Counted from the first letter of the stretch, positions 1-5,672 are shown. The stretch is DNA of 5,672 nt from Bacillota bacterium (GCA_023436485.1 JAEZIU010000271.1:1-5672), one strand, 5' to 3'. Notes: a model not told the origin generated them from the letters alone. Program-made: numbers and translations.

Positions 1-348
1 GTTATTATCTATCCGTATATCAAAGGCCTTGGAGATATTACTTTCAGTGAAAAGGATAAGGTCGGTTATTATTTACCTAGTTCTATTGGAAGTGATGGTA
101 TTACGGAACCTATCGCGATTAACGAATTGAAAAATAAAAATATTATTGAGAATGAAAGTAATGTCTCCTTAACTGGTTTCTGGTTTCCGGATTCGGTTGG
201 GAATTACAAAGCTAGAGCTTATTTAGGTAAATCAGAGAATTTTAAAGAGATTAAAGATCCCTTATTAGTATGTGTTTATACTGAAAAGAAATATGGTAAG
301 CTATTAACATGGTCCAAGGTGGTTCCTATAACGGTTAAGCAGAATTAA
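1..348 (+). CDS. C-terminal part of an unrecognised protein (5' end outside window)
   Basis: Frame 1 is open from the first base to a TAA at 346-348, giving the last 115 residues of a protein that starts upstream of the window. A TTG at 127 could be called as a start, but it has no ribosome binding site and the open frame continues before it, so a longer gene is more likely. The segment is rich in beta-prone stretches and aromatic residues (GFWFPDSVGNYKARAYLG at about residues 60-77) and has no membrane segment, cysteine motif or catalytic motif that I recognise. It might be the last beta-sandwich-like domain of a surface or structural protein, but that is only an impression. No function is assigned. 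It is followed by about 90 bases without a gene and then by a gene on the opposite strand, so it ends its transcription unit. Confidence 0.7.
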   Translation, partial: VIIYPYIKGLGDITFSEKDKVGYYLPSSIGSDGITEPIAINELKNKNIIENESNVSLTGFWFPDSVGNYKARAYLGKSENFKEIKDPLLVCVYTEKKYGKLLTWSKVVPITVKQN

Positions 349-441
349 TAGGTCTGCACAGTAATGTACTTTTTACTACGTTTATCACCAGAATAGGAAC
401 CGGAACTTTAGCTATATTTACATAAGGATTTTCTTTTCACA

Positions 442-1077
442 TTAGAAGTGTGCTTCCAATGGCTTCAACAACCCCATACTACTAAAATACGTCTCACTTC
501 CACACATTTCACAAAACCTAGCATAATCCGGATTTGTATATGAGCAACCGCCTTTGTCAAGATATAGACCTTTGTGGCAGTAGTTATAAAGTCTCCTGTC
601 ACAGTTGGGGCAAATGCCATCCGGCCAGTAAAAATGTTTTTGACTGCAGTATGGACATTCAGACTGGGCGAAGCAATTGTCAAAGGATACGGTTTCATAA
701 TACGATTTTCTTTCAACACCGTTCAGATTGTTTTTGAGGTGATTTCCGCAAATTCGGCAATACCTTGCGGCCCCGTGAAATTGAGTGTTTCCGCATTTGT
801 TACATACACGAGTTGTTTTGGACTCAAGTAAATCAAGCCTTTGCAGATTGTTAAGCCTTATCCAGAGAGCCGTGTTTGATACATTGAAGAATTCTGCTAC
901 TGCAGGTATTGAAACAAAGTTACAATGTAATAAAATTTTTTCGGGTATGAGAAGCTTTCCTGCAAACTTATTTGCTTCCAGGTCTTCTAGCTCTCTTTCT
1001 TCGTTGATTCTCTTTATTAAAGCAACACAGTCAAGATGCCATTTTGTTATAGAAAAATCCCTCATAAAGTTATTCAT
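442..1077 (-). CDS. ImmA/IrrE-type C-terminal region fused to zinc ribbons, peptidase motif missing
   Basis: The N-terminal third resembles the second half of the ImmA/IrrE (DUF955) metallopeptidase domain. EDLEANKFAGKLLIPEKIL matches the conserved ExxAN-FA--LLxP helix that supplies the third zinc ligand (E34 from the ATG at 1077), followed by the usual small helical segment (VAEFFNVSNTALWIRLNNL). After it come two clear zinc ribbons, C92/C95/C107/C110 and C141/C144/C156/C159, and a third partial one with C178, C189 and C192. In known ImmA/IrrE proteins an HExxH helix lies N-terminal to this part and cleaves phage or ICE repressors. No HExxH occurs here, nor in the minus-strand frames just upstream. 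The protein is therefore probably a 5'-truncated, peptidase-dead remnant. The start is uncertain: TTG at 1083 and ATG at 1077 both lie at the end of a 24-codon ORF with a good ribosome binding site. The family call is by motif only. Confidence 0.6.
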   Translation of the reverse strand: MNNFMRDFSITKWHLDCVALIKRINEERELEDLEANKFAGKLLIPEKILLHCNFVSIPAVAEFFNVSNTALWIRLNNLQRLDLLESKTTRVCNKCGNTQFHGAARYCRICGNHLKNNLNGVERKSYYETVSFDNCFAQSECPYCSQKHFYWPDGICPNCDRRLYNYCHKGLYLDKGGCSYTNPDYARFCEMCGSETYFSSMGLLKPLEAHF

Positions 1078-1079
1078 TT

Positions 1080-1154
1080 TCAATCTATAAACTGTTTTCT
1101 GTAAAGTGGAATCTGGTCAGTAATGTTGTGGTTTTTGCTGCATATTAGCGACAT
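1080..1154 (-). CDS. Possible 24-codon leader ORF before the ImmA/zinc-ribbon gene
   Basis: On the minus strand a GGAGG (1162-1166 in plus coordinates) stands 7 bases before an ATG (1152-1154). The frame runs 24 codons to TGA (1080-1082). The next gene's ATG follows that stop after only two bases (TGA-AA-ATG), and a TTG overlaps it. That spacing suits termination-reinitiation. Alternatively, the short ORF is the surviving front end of the downstream gene, put out of frame by an indel near 1080. It has no recognised domain. NITDQ...RKQ in it faintly recalls phage ImmA proteins, but this is too short to rely on. Confidence 0.35.
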   Translation of the reverse strand: MSLICSKNHNITDQIPLYRKQFID

Positions 1155-1331
1155 ATTAAATCCTCCATTATTTATTATGGAGTAACACAGCTAAGAAGAA
1201 ATGAAGCAGAGGTCTGGCTGATGCCCATTGGTGAACTTCTGCACCAGTAGGAAATCCACAAGCAATTTAATGGCATGGCTAAGCCAAAGTGGGAGCTGTT
1301 TATTGATAATGTAATTCCTTTTGGTGTTTAG
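1149..1331 (+). pseudogene. Decayed small phage-like gene with in-frame stop
   Basis: Frame 3 on the plus strand reads a protein-like segment, LRRNEAEVWLMPIGELLHQ, then TAG (1248-1250), then EIHKQFNGMAKPKWELFIDN and VIPFGV, then TAG (1329-1331). The composition and the EAEVWLMPIGELL...HKQF-GMAKPK pattern look like the short proteins encoded next to tail genes in Firmicute prophages. I base this on resemblance and not on a search. A single stop in an otherwise sensible reading frame, and the absence of a start codon with a ribosome binding site, indicate a relic. The segment lies antisense to the possible leader ORF of the ImmA-like gene and overlaps its ribosome binding site, so one of the two readings may be accidental. 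Together they suggest a mostly eroded prophage between 350 and 1331. Confidence 0.4.
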
Positions 1332-1356
1332 CATTTGTAGTAGGATTTTTACAAAT

Positions 1357-1425
1357 ATGTTATATTTAATACATGTTGGTTTTAAGTGCGAATTAGAGAT
1401 TATTTATATTTTGGGAGGTTAGGTT
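1357..1425 (+). repeat. Leader copy A, upstream of the lipoprotein gene
   Basis: This leader resembles the one before the gene at 2022. A 29-base block at 1357-1385 (beginning ATGTTATATTTAAT) matches 25 of 29 bases of the block at 1951-1979. A second block from 1399 to the start codon matches about 24 of 31 positions with one gap. The 13 bases between the blocks differ. The ribosome binding site GGGAGG is at 1413-1418, 7 bases before the ATG. A conserved TTGGTT (1376-1381) and ATTATT (1399-1404) lie 17 bases apart and could be a weak promoter. Shared ancestry of the two leaders is the simplest reading. Confidence 0.6.
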
Positions 1426-1944
1426 ATGAAAAGGATAATAGCTATTTCCCTTTCATTATTGATTTGTATTTGTTTACTATCTTGCCAAACAACTTATCAA
1501 ACCCCAAAGGGTGTAAAAACATACCAAAAACCAATTGATTTAGTATATGTTTACCATGAGGCTTTTGGACAAAGATTTCCTGAATATAAAATTGATCTTA
1601 AAAATAAGCAGTTCTGGGAATTTACATCTAACAGTTACGAGAATTTCGTTGCTCGTGATTCTTCTACTAAAAATGAAGGGTTTACATTTGTTTGCGATCT
1701 GAGCGAAGACAAGATTGAAACATTTATTCTTGAATCTTCAAGATATGGATTTACATATTGGAAAGACACTTATAAGAATAATAATATTTTAGATGGCCAT
1801 CAGTGGGGAGTTACTATTATGTTTTCTGATTCAACCAAAAAGGAAATAAGCGGGAGTAATCAGTATCCTAATACATGGAACAAAATGTATAACGTTTTTG
1901 AAAACTTGACGAGTAAAAATGTTCTTCTGCAAAAAGATAGTTAA
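1426..1944 (+). CDS. Predicted lipoprotein of unknown function
   Basis: This 172-residue protein begins with a typical lipoprotein signal: basic MKR, a hydrophobic run (about residues 4-17) and the lipobox LLSC with the lipidated cysteine at residue 20. It should be exported by Sec, acylated and held on the outer face of the membrane. The mature part has no recognised enzyme motif. It is rich in aromatic residues and ends with a conserved-looking stretch, WGVTIMFSDSTKKEISGSNQ (residues 127-146), then YPNTWNKMYNVFENLT. This resembles a beta-strand/loop/helix repeat seen in uncharacterised Firmicute lipoproteins. The start is well supported by GGGAGG 7 bases upstream and by the signal peptide. 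It is intact, unlike most of its neighbours. No terminator is visible before the next gene's leader, so read-through into 2022 is possible, but that gene also has its own similar leader. Confidence 0.85.
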   Translation: MKRIIAISLSLLICICLLSCQTTYQTPKGVKTYQKPIDLVYVYHEAFGQRFPEYKIDLKNKQFWEFTSNSYENFVARDSSTKNEGFTFVCDLSEDKIETFILESSRYGFTYWKDTYKNNNILDGHQWGVTIMFSDSTKKEISGSNQYPNTWNKMYNVFENLTSKNVLLQKDS

Positions 1945-1950
1945 CTCTTT

Positions 1951-2021
1951 ATGCTATATTTAATTCATGTTTGCTTTAATAATATGCAACAAAATTATTT
2001 ATGTTTTTGTGAGGTGATTTA
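1951..2021 (+). repeat. Leader copy B, upstream of the gene at 2022
   Basis: This is the second copy of the leader found at 1357-1425. The block at 1951-1979 begins ATGCTATATTTAAT and differs from copy A at four of 29 positions. The block from 1994 to the start codon is also similar. The ribosome binding site GAGGTGAT starts at 2011, with GAGG 7 bases before the ATG. TTGCTT (1971-1976) and ATTATT (1994-1999) keep the 17-base spacing seen in copy A, which supports a regulatory role more than either hexamer does alone. No operator or riboswitch fold is evident. Confidence 0.6.
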
Positions 2022-2501
2022 ATGTCACATTATGTAATGTTTATAATTAATAGTGGAAAATTTGCAAGCAACGAAATGGCTCATATTTGGGAAGATTATT
2101 CATGGTGGATTGATCTTGTAAATAAAACTCTTAAGAAGGCAGATACATTTGAAATGAGGTTGTGGCCAGACGATGTGGAAGCCATAGAATCGGGATTGAA
2201 GTATGGTACGAAAATAAATAATGAAGATACTGAAGAAATTGTTTTTCAAGGGAAAGTTACAAATGGTTTTGAAATTGAAGTACTGAAAAATTTCGCATCT
2301 AGAGAAGGTTATATTAAATGGTTTACTCTTAACTTATACCATGATAAAAAGCTATTGTTTTCAAGTGGGCATTATGGAGATGAAACATTAGTTTTTAATT
2401 TATCAGAAGAAGAGACTCACCAAATCCAAGAGTGGGCGAAGCAGTACCCGGTTATAAAAAGAGTACATGTTTTTAATGAAACGAACAGTACCCAGTTTTA
2501 A
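2022..2501 (+). CDS. Uncharacterised soluble protein, 159 aa
   Basis: This intact ORF has a good ribosome binding site (GAGGTGAT) and ends in TAA. There is no signal peptide, membrane segment or cysteine motif, so a cytoplasmic protein is expected. It is acidic and rich in tryptophan and aromatic residues (EDYSWWIDLVNK at residues 24-35, WFTLNLYHDKKLLFSSGHYG at about 100-119), and it ends in a helix-strand segment, EETHQIQEWAKQYPVIKRVH. Alternating strands with a terminal helix are the style of small immunity proteins and other single-domain accessory proteins. No toxin gene lies beside it, however, so that is only a possibility. It follows the lipoprotein gene by 77 bases and has a leader similar to that gene's, which suggests the two are expressed under the same conditions. 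I do not recognise its family. Confidence 0.8.
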   Translation: MSHYVMFIINSGKFASNEMAHIWEDYSWWIDLVNKTLKKADTFEMRLWPDDVEAIESGLKYGTKINNEDTEEIVFQGKVTNGFEIEVLKNFASREGYIKWFTLNLYHDKKLLFSSGHYGDETLVFNLSEEETHQIQEWAKQYPVIKRVHVFNETNSTQF

Positions 2502-2551
2502 TGATAATAAAATCAAAGTTCTGCCTTTTATTAGATTTAAATAAACTAATA

Positions 2552-2571
2552 ACGCTAGTTAAAGGTAGCGT
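2552..2571. other. Small inverted repeat (6-bp stem, 8-base loop)
   Basis: ACGCTA (2552-2557) and TAGCGT (2566-2571) are perfect inverse complements around GTTAAAGG. The repeat lies about 50 bases after the stop of the preceding gene. No T-run follows, so it is not a standard intrinsic terminator. It could be a weak transcript-end hairpin or a protein site, or be accidental. The rest of 2502-2712 shows no supported gene, only a ribosome binding site for the dehydrogenase fragment. Confidence 0.3.
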
Positions 2572-2712
2572 AGATAAATAGTATATTGTTCACCTGAAGA
2601 TGTATACAGAAGAGCAATGAAAGTGATAATGGATTTTCTATTGTAAAAAACTGGATATATGTGCTTATTTTGTACTATTAAAGACTCAAGAATGTAATTG
2701 GGGGGAAATATA

Positions 2713-2850
2713 ATGTTCATAGAAAAAGATCCATCCTTAAAAAATGTATTAAAGGGTAAGGTAGTTCTTCTAACTGGTGCTGGTGGAGGAATAGGTTTAG
2801 AAACTGCAAAAGCATTGGTTTATATGGGTGCACAAGTTATTCTTTTTTGA
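2713..2850 (+). pseudogene. Truncated short-chain dehydrogenase (SDR), N-terminal fragment
   Basis: A strong ribosome binding site (GGGGGG at 2700-2705, 7 bases before the ATG) precedes 45 codons ending in TGA. KGKVVLLTGAGGGIGLETAK (residues 14-33) is the first strand, glycine-rich loop (TGxxxGIG) and first helix of the classical SDR Rossmann fold, which binds NAD(P). The next strand, MGAQVILF, is present and the frame then stops. Intact family members have about 250 residues, including the Ser and YxxxK active site, none of which is present. The front end is undamaged and the break is abrupt, right before the AT-rich stretch that leads into the recombinase genes. This is what insertion of a site-specific element into the gene would leave. 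The 3' part of the dehydrogenase is not found after 5322 in this window. The fragment cannot be an active enzyme. Confidence 0.8.
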
Positions 2851-2877
2851 TTTCCTTTTTATCAATATACAAAAATG

Positions 2878-2885
2878 AAAAGGAG
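2878..2885 (+). promoter_or_regulatory. Ribosome binding site of recombinase gene 1, facing an ATT codon
   Basis: AAAAGGAG is an excellent Firmicute ribosome binding site. Two in-frame TAA codons at 2886 and 2889 exclude an earlier start, and six bases after the site comes ATT (2892), where ATG would be expected. It therefore marks the ancestral start of the gene and shows that the start codon itself has probably been mutated. Confidence 0.6.
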
Positions 2886-2891
2886 TAATAA

Positions 2892-3960
2892 ATTCGGGTA
2901 AAAATATTAGAACCTACACTGAAAAATGTCAGCAGGAGAAAGCGGGTCTGTGCATATGCAAGAGTGTCCACAGATAATTACGAGCAGGCTGAGTCCTTAG
3001 AAAACCAGATTACATATTGAGAAAATTTTATAGCTACAAATCCCGAATATGAATTTGTAGGTGTTTTTGCAGACAAGGGCATCAGCGGAACCACAGAGAA
3101 CAGGCCTGAATTTCAGAAAATGCTTGGGTTATGCAGGGAAAGAAAAATTGACCTGATAATTACAAAATCAATATCAAGATTTGCAAGAAATACCACAATA
3201 GTATTAAAAATAGTCAGAGAACTAAAAGAAATAGGCATTGAGGTCACATTTGAAAAAGAGAATATATCAACATTATCAAAGGACGGAGAGTTTATGCTTT
3301 CTGTCCTTTCTTCATTTGCGGAGGAAGAAAGTAGAAGCATAAGTGAAAATACAAAATGGAGAGTCAGAAAGAAGTTTGAAACAGGACAGCTTATTATTAA
3401 TACAAACAGGTTCTTAGGCTATGGCAAGAATGAATACGGTGAATTGGTGATAAATCCTACCGAGGCAGAAATCGTAGAGCGGATTTATTCAGAGTATTCT
3501 TCAAAAGTATTATATTCCTAACCATCTAAAAAAAAGTACCGTACTCAACAAGGGTGAACTGGACAGCTATTATATAGAAGAAAATCATTCACCGATTATA
3601 CCGAAAGAAGTATGGAATAAGGTGCAAATAGAGATAGTACAAAGGGCCAGAGAAAAGGGGAACTTCCAAGGCAACATGTAATACCAGAACCGTTACCCCT
3701 TGACTGGAATGCTTTACTGCAGTAAATGCGGAGCTGTATTGATACGCAGAACCTGGAACAGTAAAGCAGACTGCAGAAAAATAGTATGGCAGTGTAGCAA
3801 TTATATAAGAAATGGCAAGACAGCATGCAAGGGGACAATATTAGACGATGAGGCTGCAAGCAGGCTTAATATACATGAACCAACAATTGTAAAGGAGACA
3901 ATAAAAAATGGCAAGAAGTATTACAGTTATTCCGGCAAGAGCAAACAGACCATAGCTTGA
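2892..3960 (+). pseudogene. Large serine recombinase 1, multiply broken
   Basis: Conceptual translation gives a large serine recombinase. The resolvase domain has the nucleophile serine in YARVSTD, the GISGTTENRPEF loop, and SRFARNT with catalytic arginines (3120-3200). Next is the FLGYGKNEYGELVINPTEAE linker into the recombinase domain, and then a zinc ribbon beginning CSKCGA (3718-3735) and ending CSNYIRNGKTACKG. Lesions: ATT instead of ATG at 2892; in-frame TGA (3018-3020); a change from frame 3 to frame 1 near 3498, where about 45 codons present in gene 2 are absent; and in-frame TAA (3679-3681). The reading then ends at TGA 3958-3960. Such enzymes integrate and excise elements between short attachment sites. 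This copy cannot make a full protein. Its tail overlaps the start of gene 2 by 53 bases, an arrangement that suggests translational coupling in the intact ancestor. Confidence 0.85.
3891..3897 (+). promoter_or_regulatory. Ribosome binding site of recombinase gene 2, inside gene 1
   Basis: AAAGGAG stands 10 bases before the ATG at 3908 and lies within the C-terminal coding part of recombinase 1. It decides the true start of gene 2, which would otherwise be placed at an internal GTG (3989) after the in-frame TAG at 3953. Confidence 0.65.
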
Positions 3961-5322
3961 TGAGAACATAGAAACAGACAAAAAGAGGGTGGCAGCATAT
4001 TGCAGGGTTTCAACAGACCAAGCGGAGCAGCTCTCAAGTTACGAAGCACAAGTAAACGACTATACTTCATATATAAATAACCATCCTGATTATGAAATGG
4101 CAGGGATATATGCAGATGAGGGTATATCGGGAACAAACACCAAAAAGCGCGAACAGTTCAATAAAATGGTTGAGGACTGCAAAGCAGGAAAAATAGATAT
4201 GATAATAACTAAATCAATTTCGAGGTTTGCCCGCAATACATTGGATACATTGAATTATGTGGGAATGCTAAAGGAACTGGGGATTGGAATAATATTTGAG
4301 AAAGAAAACATATCAACTCTTGACAGCAAAGGAGAGGTTTTACTGACCAGACTGAGCTCACTGGCGCAGACCGAAAGCCGCTCAATCAGTGAGAACAGTA
4401 CCTGGGGCATCAGAAGGCGCTTTGAGCAGGGGAAGGTCATAGTTAACCATACAAAATTCATGGGCTATGACAAGGACGAAAGCGGCAACCTTATCATAAA
4501 TGAAAAGCAGGCAAAGGTTGTAAGAAGAATATATGCCGATTACCTTAATGGAAAAGGCACTAATAGGATAGCATATGAACTAGAAAATGGGGGCATTCCA
4601 AATTGGAACGGAAAGGCAAAATGGTATGAGGGCAGTATAAGGAAAATGCTGAGTAACGAGAAGTATAAGGGAGAAGCACTTCTACAAAAGACCTACACAG
4701 TGGATTTTCTTTCTAAAAAGAGAGAGTTGAGAATAAAGGAGAAGTGTCACAATATTATGTTGAGGAGAGCCACCCACCAATTATTGATAAAGATACATGG
4801 GAAGCAGTACAGCTTGAGAGGGAGAGACGAAGAGCTTATGCTGAAAAATATAACATTCAAAAGATGGACTATGTTACGAACACTAACCCATTTGCAGGCA
4901 GAATTATCTGCGGCTGCTGTGGTGGAGCCTATGGGAGGAAGATATGGAACTCTAATGATGAAAGATTAAAAAGGATCATTTGGCAGTGTAATAATAAGTA
5001 TGCAACTAAAGGAAGAAAGGGCTGTGATAATAGGCATATTGATGATGAAGTTCTTTATATTGCATTTGCCAGTGCTTTTAATGCAGTACTAGAAAACAGT
5101 GAATACTTTATGGACAAATGGGGGGAACAGGTTAACAGGGGCGATATTCTTAAAAGAGTCATCGCCAAAAGATTAGTTGATATCTTTAAAGAGGCAAGAC
5201 CTATAGAGAGGTTTGATGCAGATTTGTTCTTTAAATTGGTTGAGAAGATATTGGTTTATGAGAATTCCAGATTGATTGTTGGTTTGCTGGATGGGTCGGA
5301 ATTTGAGTGTGGGATTGAGTAA
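3908..5322 (+). pseudogene. Large serine recombinase 2, nonsense and frameshift mutant
   Basis: From ATG 3908 the protein starts MARSITVIPARANRP, then meets TAG (3953-3955), then continues into RVAAYCRVSTDQ with the nucleophile serine at 4010-4012. SRFARNTLDT, the recombinase domain (FMGYDKDESGNLIINEKQAK to YKGEALLQKTYTVDF), a zinc ribbon starting CGCC (about 4909) with later cysteines in WQC and KGC, and a helical C-terminal tail ending at TAA 5320-5322 follow in order. At the (AG)4 run 4719-4726 the frame changes from 2 to 1. Removing one AG restores KKRVENKGEVSQYYVEE, the expected family sequence, so a 2-base insertion is the likely lesion. Repaired, it would have about 470 residues. As it stands, an internal start at GTG 3989 could give only a 326-residue product with an aberrant tail, ending at 4969: it has the catalytic domain but lacks the zinc ribbon and C-terminal tail. 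Confidence 0.85.
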
Positions 5323-5530
5323 TATGTCCTTAAAATATCCACTTAGTTATAGGGGTAGAGCCAACCAAACCAACAAATACCACTTTAAGATTATCGATCA
5401 AAGCTTTTTTTATACTTTATATCAAAAAGCAATGCAAAATTTGAATAATCAACTTGTATAATACCTTTTTTCCTTTTATATGCATTTATTAATCTATGTA
5501 TTAGAAAGAATGATTAATAGATGTGATAAC
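5323..5530. other. Intergenic stretch with a weak inverted repeat
   Basis: No gene is supported on either strand. GCTTTTT (5403-5409) and AAAAAGC (5424-5430) form a 7-bp inverted repeat with a 14-base AT-rich loop, too weak to call a terminator. TATAAT at 5457-5462 is a perfect -10 hexamer, but no good -35 stands 16-18 bases upstream. It could serve the gene starting near 5531. A right attachment site of the recombinase element would be expected near here, but I could not identify one. Confidence 0.3.
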
Positions 5531-5672
5531 ATGCACATAAGTAACAAAATTATTAAAATTTACTTGATATTATTTACTATTTTTGTTGTAATAGTAATTA
5601 ATAACATTTTGTTAAAGGAGATGAGAAATTGGTCTGAGGATGAAAAGAAACAGTTGAATAATATTGCAATAT
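5531..5672 (+). CDS. N-terminus of a predicted membrane-anchored protein (runs off window)
   Basis: The frame is open to the last base, giving 47 residues from ATG 5531. A short basic start (MHISNKIIK) is followed by a strong hydrophobic run, IYLILFTIFVVIVINNILL (residues 10-28), and then by a charged, helical segment (KEMRNWSEDEKKQLNN). This is the pattern of a single N-terminal membrane anchor or uncleaved signal with the rest outside the cell. The frame is also open back to 5462, with further ATGs at 5480 and 5510, but none of the three has a clear ribosome binding site. ATG 5531 is chosen because it leaves a compact positive N-region. It could be element cargo or a host gene past the element. 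No family can be named from so little sequence. Confidence 0.5.
   Translation, partial: MHISNKIIKIYLILFTIFVVIVINNILLKEMRNWSEDEKKQLNNIAI

Larger units (their letters stand above)
2851..5325 (+). mobile_element. Remnant of a serine-recombinase integrative element (right end not located)
   Basis: The interrupted dehydrogenase ends at about 2845-2850 and two large serine recombinase genes follow at once on the same strand. Elements of this class (Tn4451-like transposons, prophages, skin-type elements) carry the recombinase gene at one end, next to the attachment site, so the left end probably lies between 2843 and 2880. No matching right end was found. CTTTTTT and TATCAA occur both at 2842-2865 and at 5404-5425, but with different spacing and in low-complexity DNA, so they are not accepted as attachment sites. 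Both recombinases are broken, so the element should be immobile unless helped in trans. The end coordinate marks only the last recognisable element gene. Confidence 0.5.

Noticed and set aside
534..1090. Several plus-strand ORFs between 534 and 1090
   Set aside because: They are antisense to the zinc-ribbon protein, which has clear conserved motifs on the minus strand.
2578..2646. Short protein-like reading IVYCSPEDVYRRAMKVIMDF before TAA at 2644
   Set aside because: It has no start codon, no ribosome binding site and only 22 codons. It may be a gene tail relic, but nothing supports it.
2670..2698. TTGTAC-N17-TGTAAT as promoter of the dehydrogenase fragment
   Set aside because: Transcription would start at about 2705, inside the ribosome binding site, so the transcript would lack a working one.
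3596..3859. Minus-strand 87-codon ORF antisense to recombinase 1
   Set aside because: It is the complement of the conserved zinc-ribbon coding region, with cysteine-rich composition due only to the opposite strand.
3018..3955. Stop-codon recoding (read-through) as an explanation of the interrupted recombinases
   Set aside because: TGA (3018), TAA (3679) and TAG (3953) all occur, together with frameshifts and a deletion. No single recoding system would read all three, so decay is simpler.
2842..5425. CTTTTTT...TATCAA at 2842-2865 and 5404-5425 as left and right attachment sites
   Set aside because: The spacing differs (18 versus 16 bases), the sequence is low-complexity AT, and no dehydrogenase continuation follows the right copy.
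5403..5430. Inverted repeat as terminator of the recombinase genes
   Set aside because: The stem is seven A-T-rich pairs with a 14-base loop and lacks a GC-rich stem followed by a T-run.
5276..5461. 61-codon plus-strand ORF overlapping the end of recombinase 2
   Set aside because: Its first part is an out-of-frame reading of the recombinase C-terminus and it has no ribosome binding site or protein-like pattern.

Overview
The window is AT-rich with AGGAG-type ribosome binding sites, a lipobox lipoprotein and clostridial-type large serine recombinases. This points to a low-GC Firmicute, most likely a Clostridia species. It reads as an accessory region full of broken mobile DNA, not a housekeeping operon.

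Layout: (1) 1-348 is the 3' end of an unrecognised gene. (2) 442-1331 is a probable prophage relic. On the minus strand it carries the C-terminal part of an ImmA/IrrE-type protein fused to zinc ribbons, without the HExxH peptidase motif. On the plus strand it carries a small phage-like reading frame broken by an in-frame stop. (3) 1357-2501 holds two small intact genes, a predicted lipoprotein (1426-1944) and an uncharacterised soluble protein (2022-2501). Their upstream leaders are clearly similar to each other although the proteins are not. (4) 2713-2850 is the first 45 codons of a short-chain dehydrogenase, cut off just after its dinucleotide-binding glycine motif. (5) 2892-5322 is a tandem, overlapping pair of large serine recombinase genes, both broken. 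(6) 5323-5530 has no convincing gene. From about 5531 a new membrane-anchored protein begins and runs off the window.

The recombinase pair is the main feature. Gene 1 (2892-3960) has ATT where ATG is expected, an in-frame TGA, a frame-changing deletion of about 45 codons and an in-frame TAA. Gene 2 (3908-5322) has an in-frame TAG at codon 16 and a frameshift at an (AG)4 run that fits a 2-base insertion. Read through these lesions, both show the serine recombinase order: resolvase catalytic domain, recombinase domain, zinc ribbon. All three stop codons occur, so recoding is an unlikely explanation and decay is the simple one. The pair begins right where the dehydrogenase stops. This fits a site-specific element that integrated into the dehydrogenase gene and then lost the ability to excise. 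The other half of the dehydrogenase is not in the window, so the right end of the element is not seen.

I see no convincing new defence or other multi-gene system. The less explained items are the two genes with matching leaders and the truncated ImmA/zinc-ribbon protein, which has a strong start site in front of a very short ORF.
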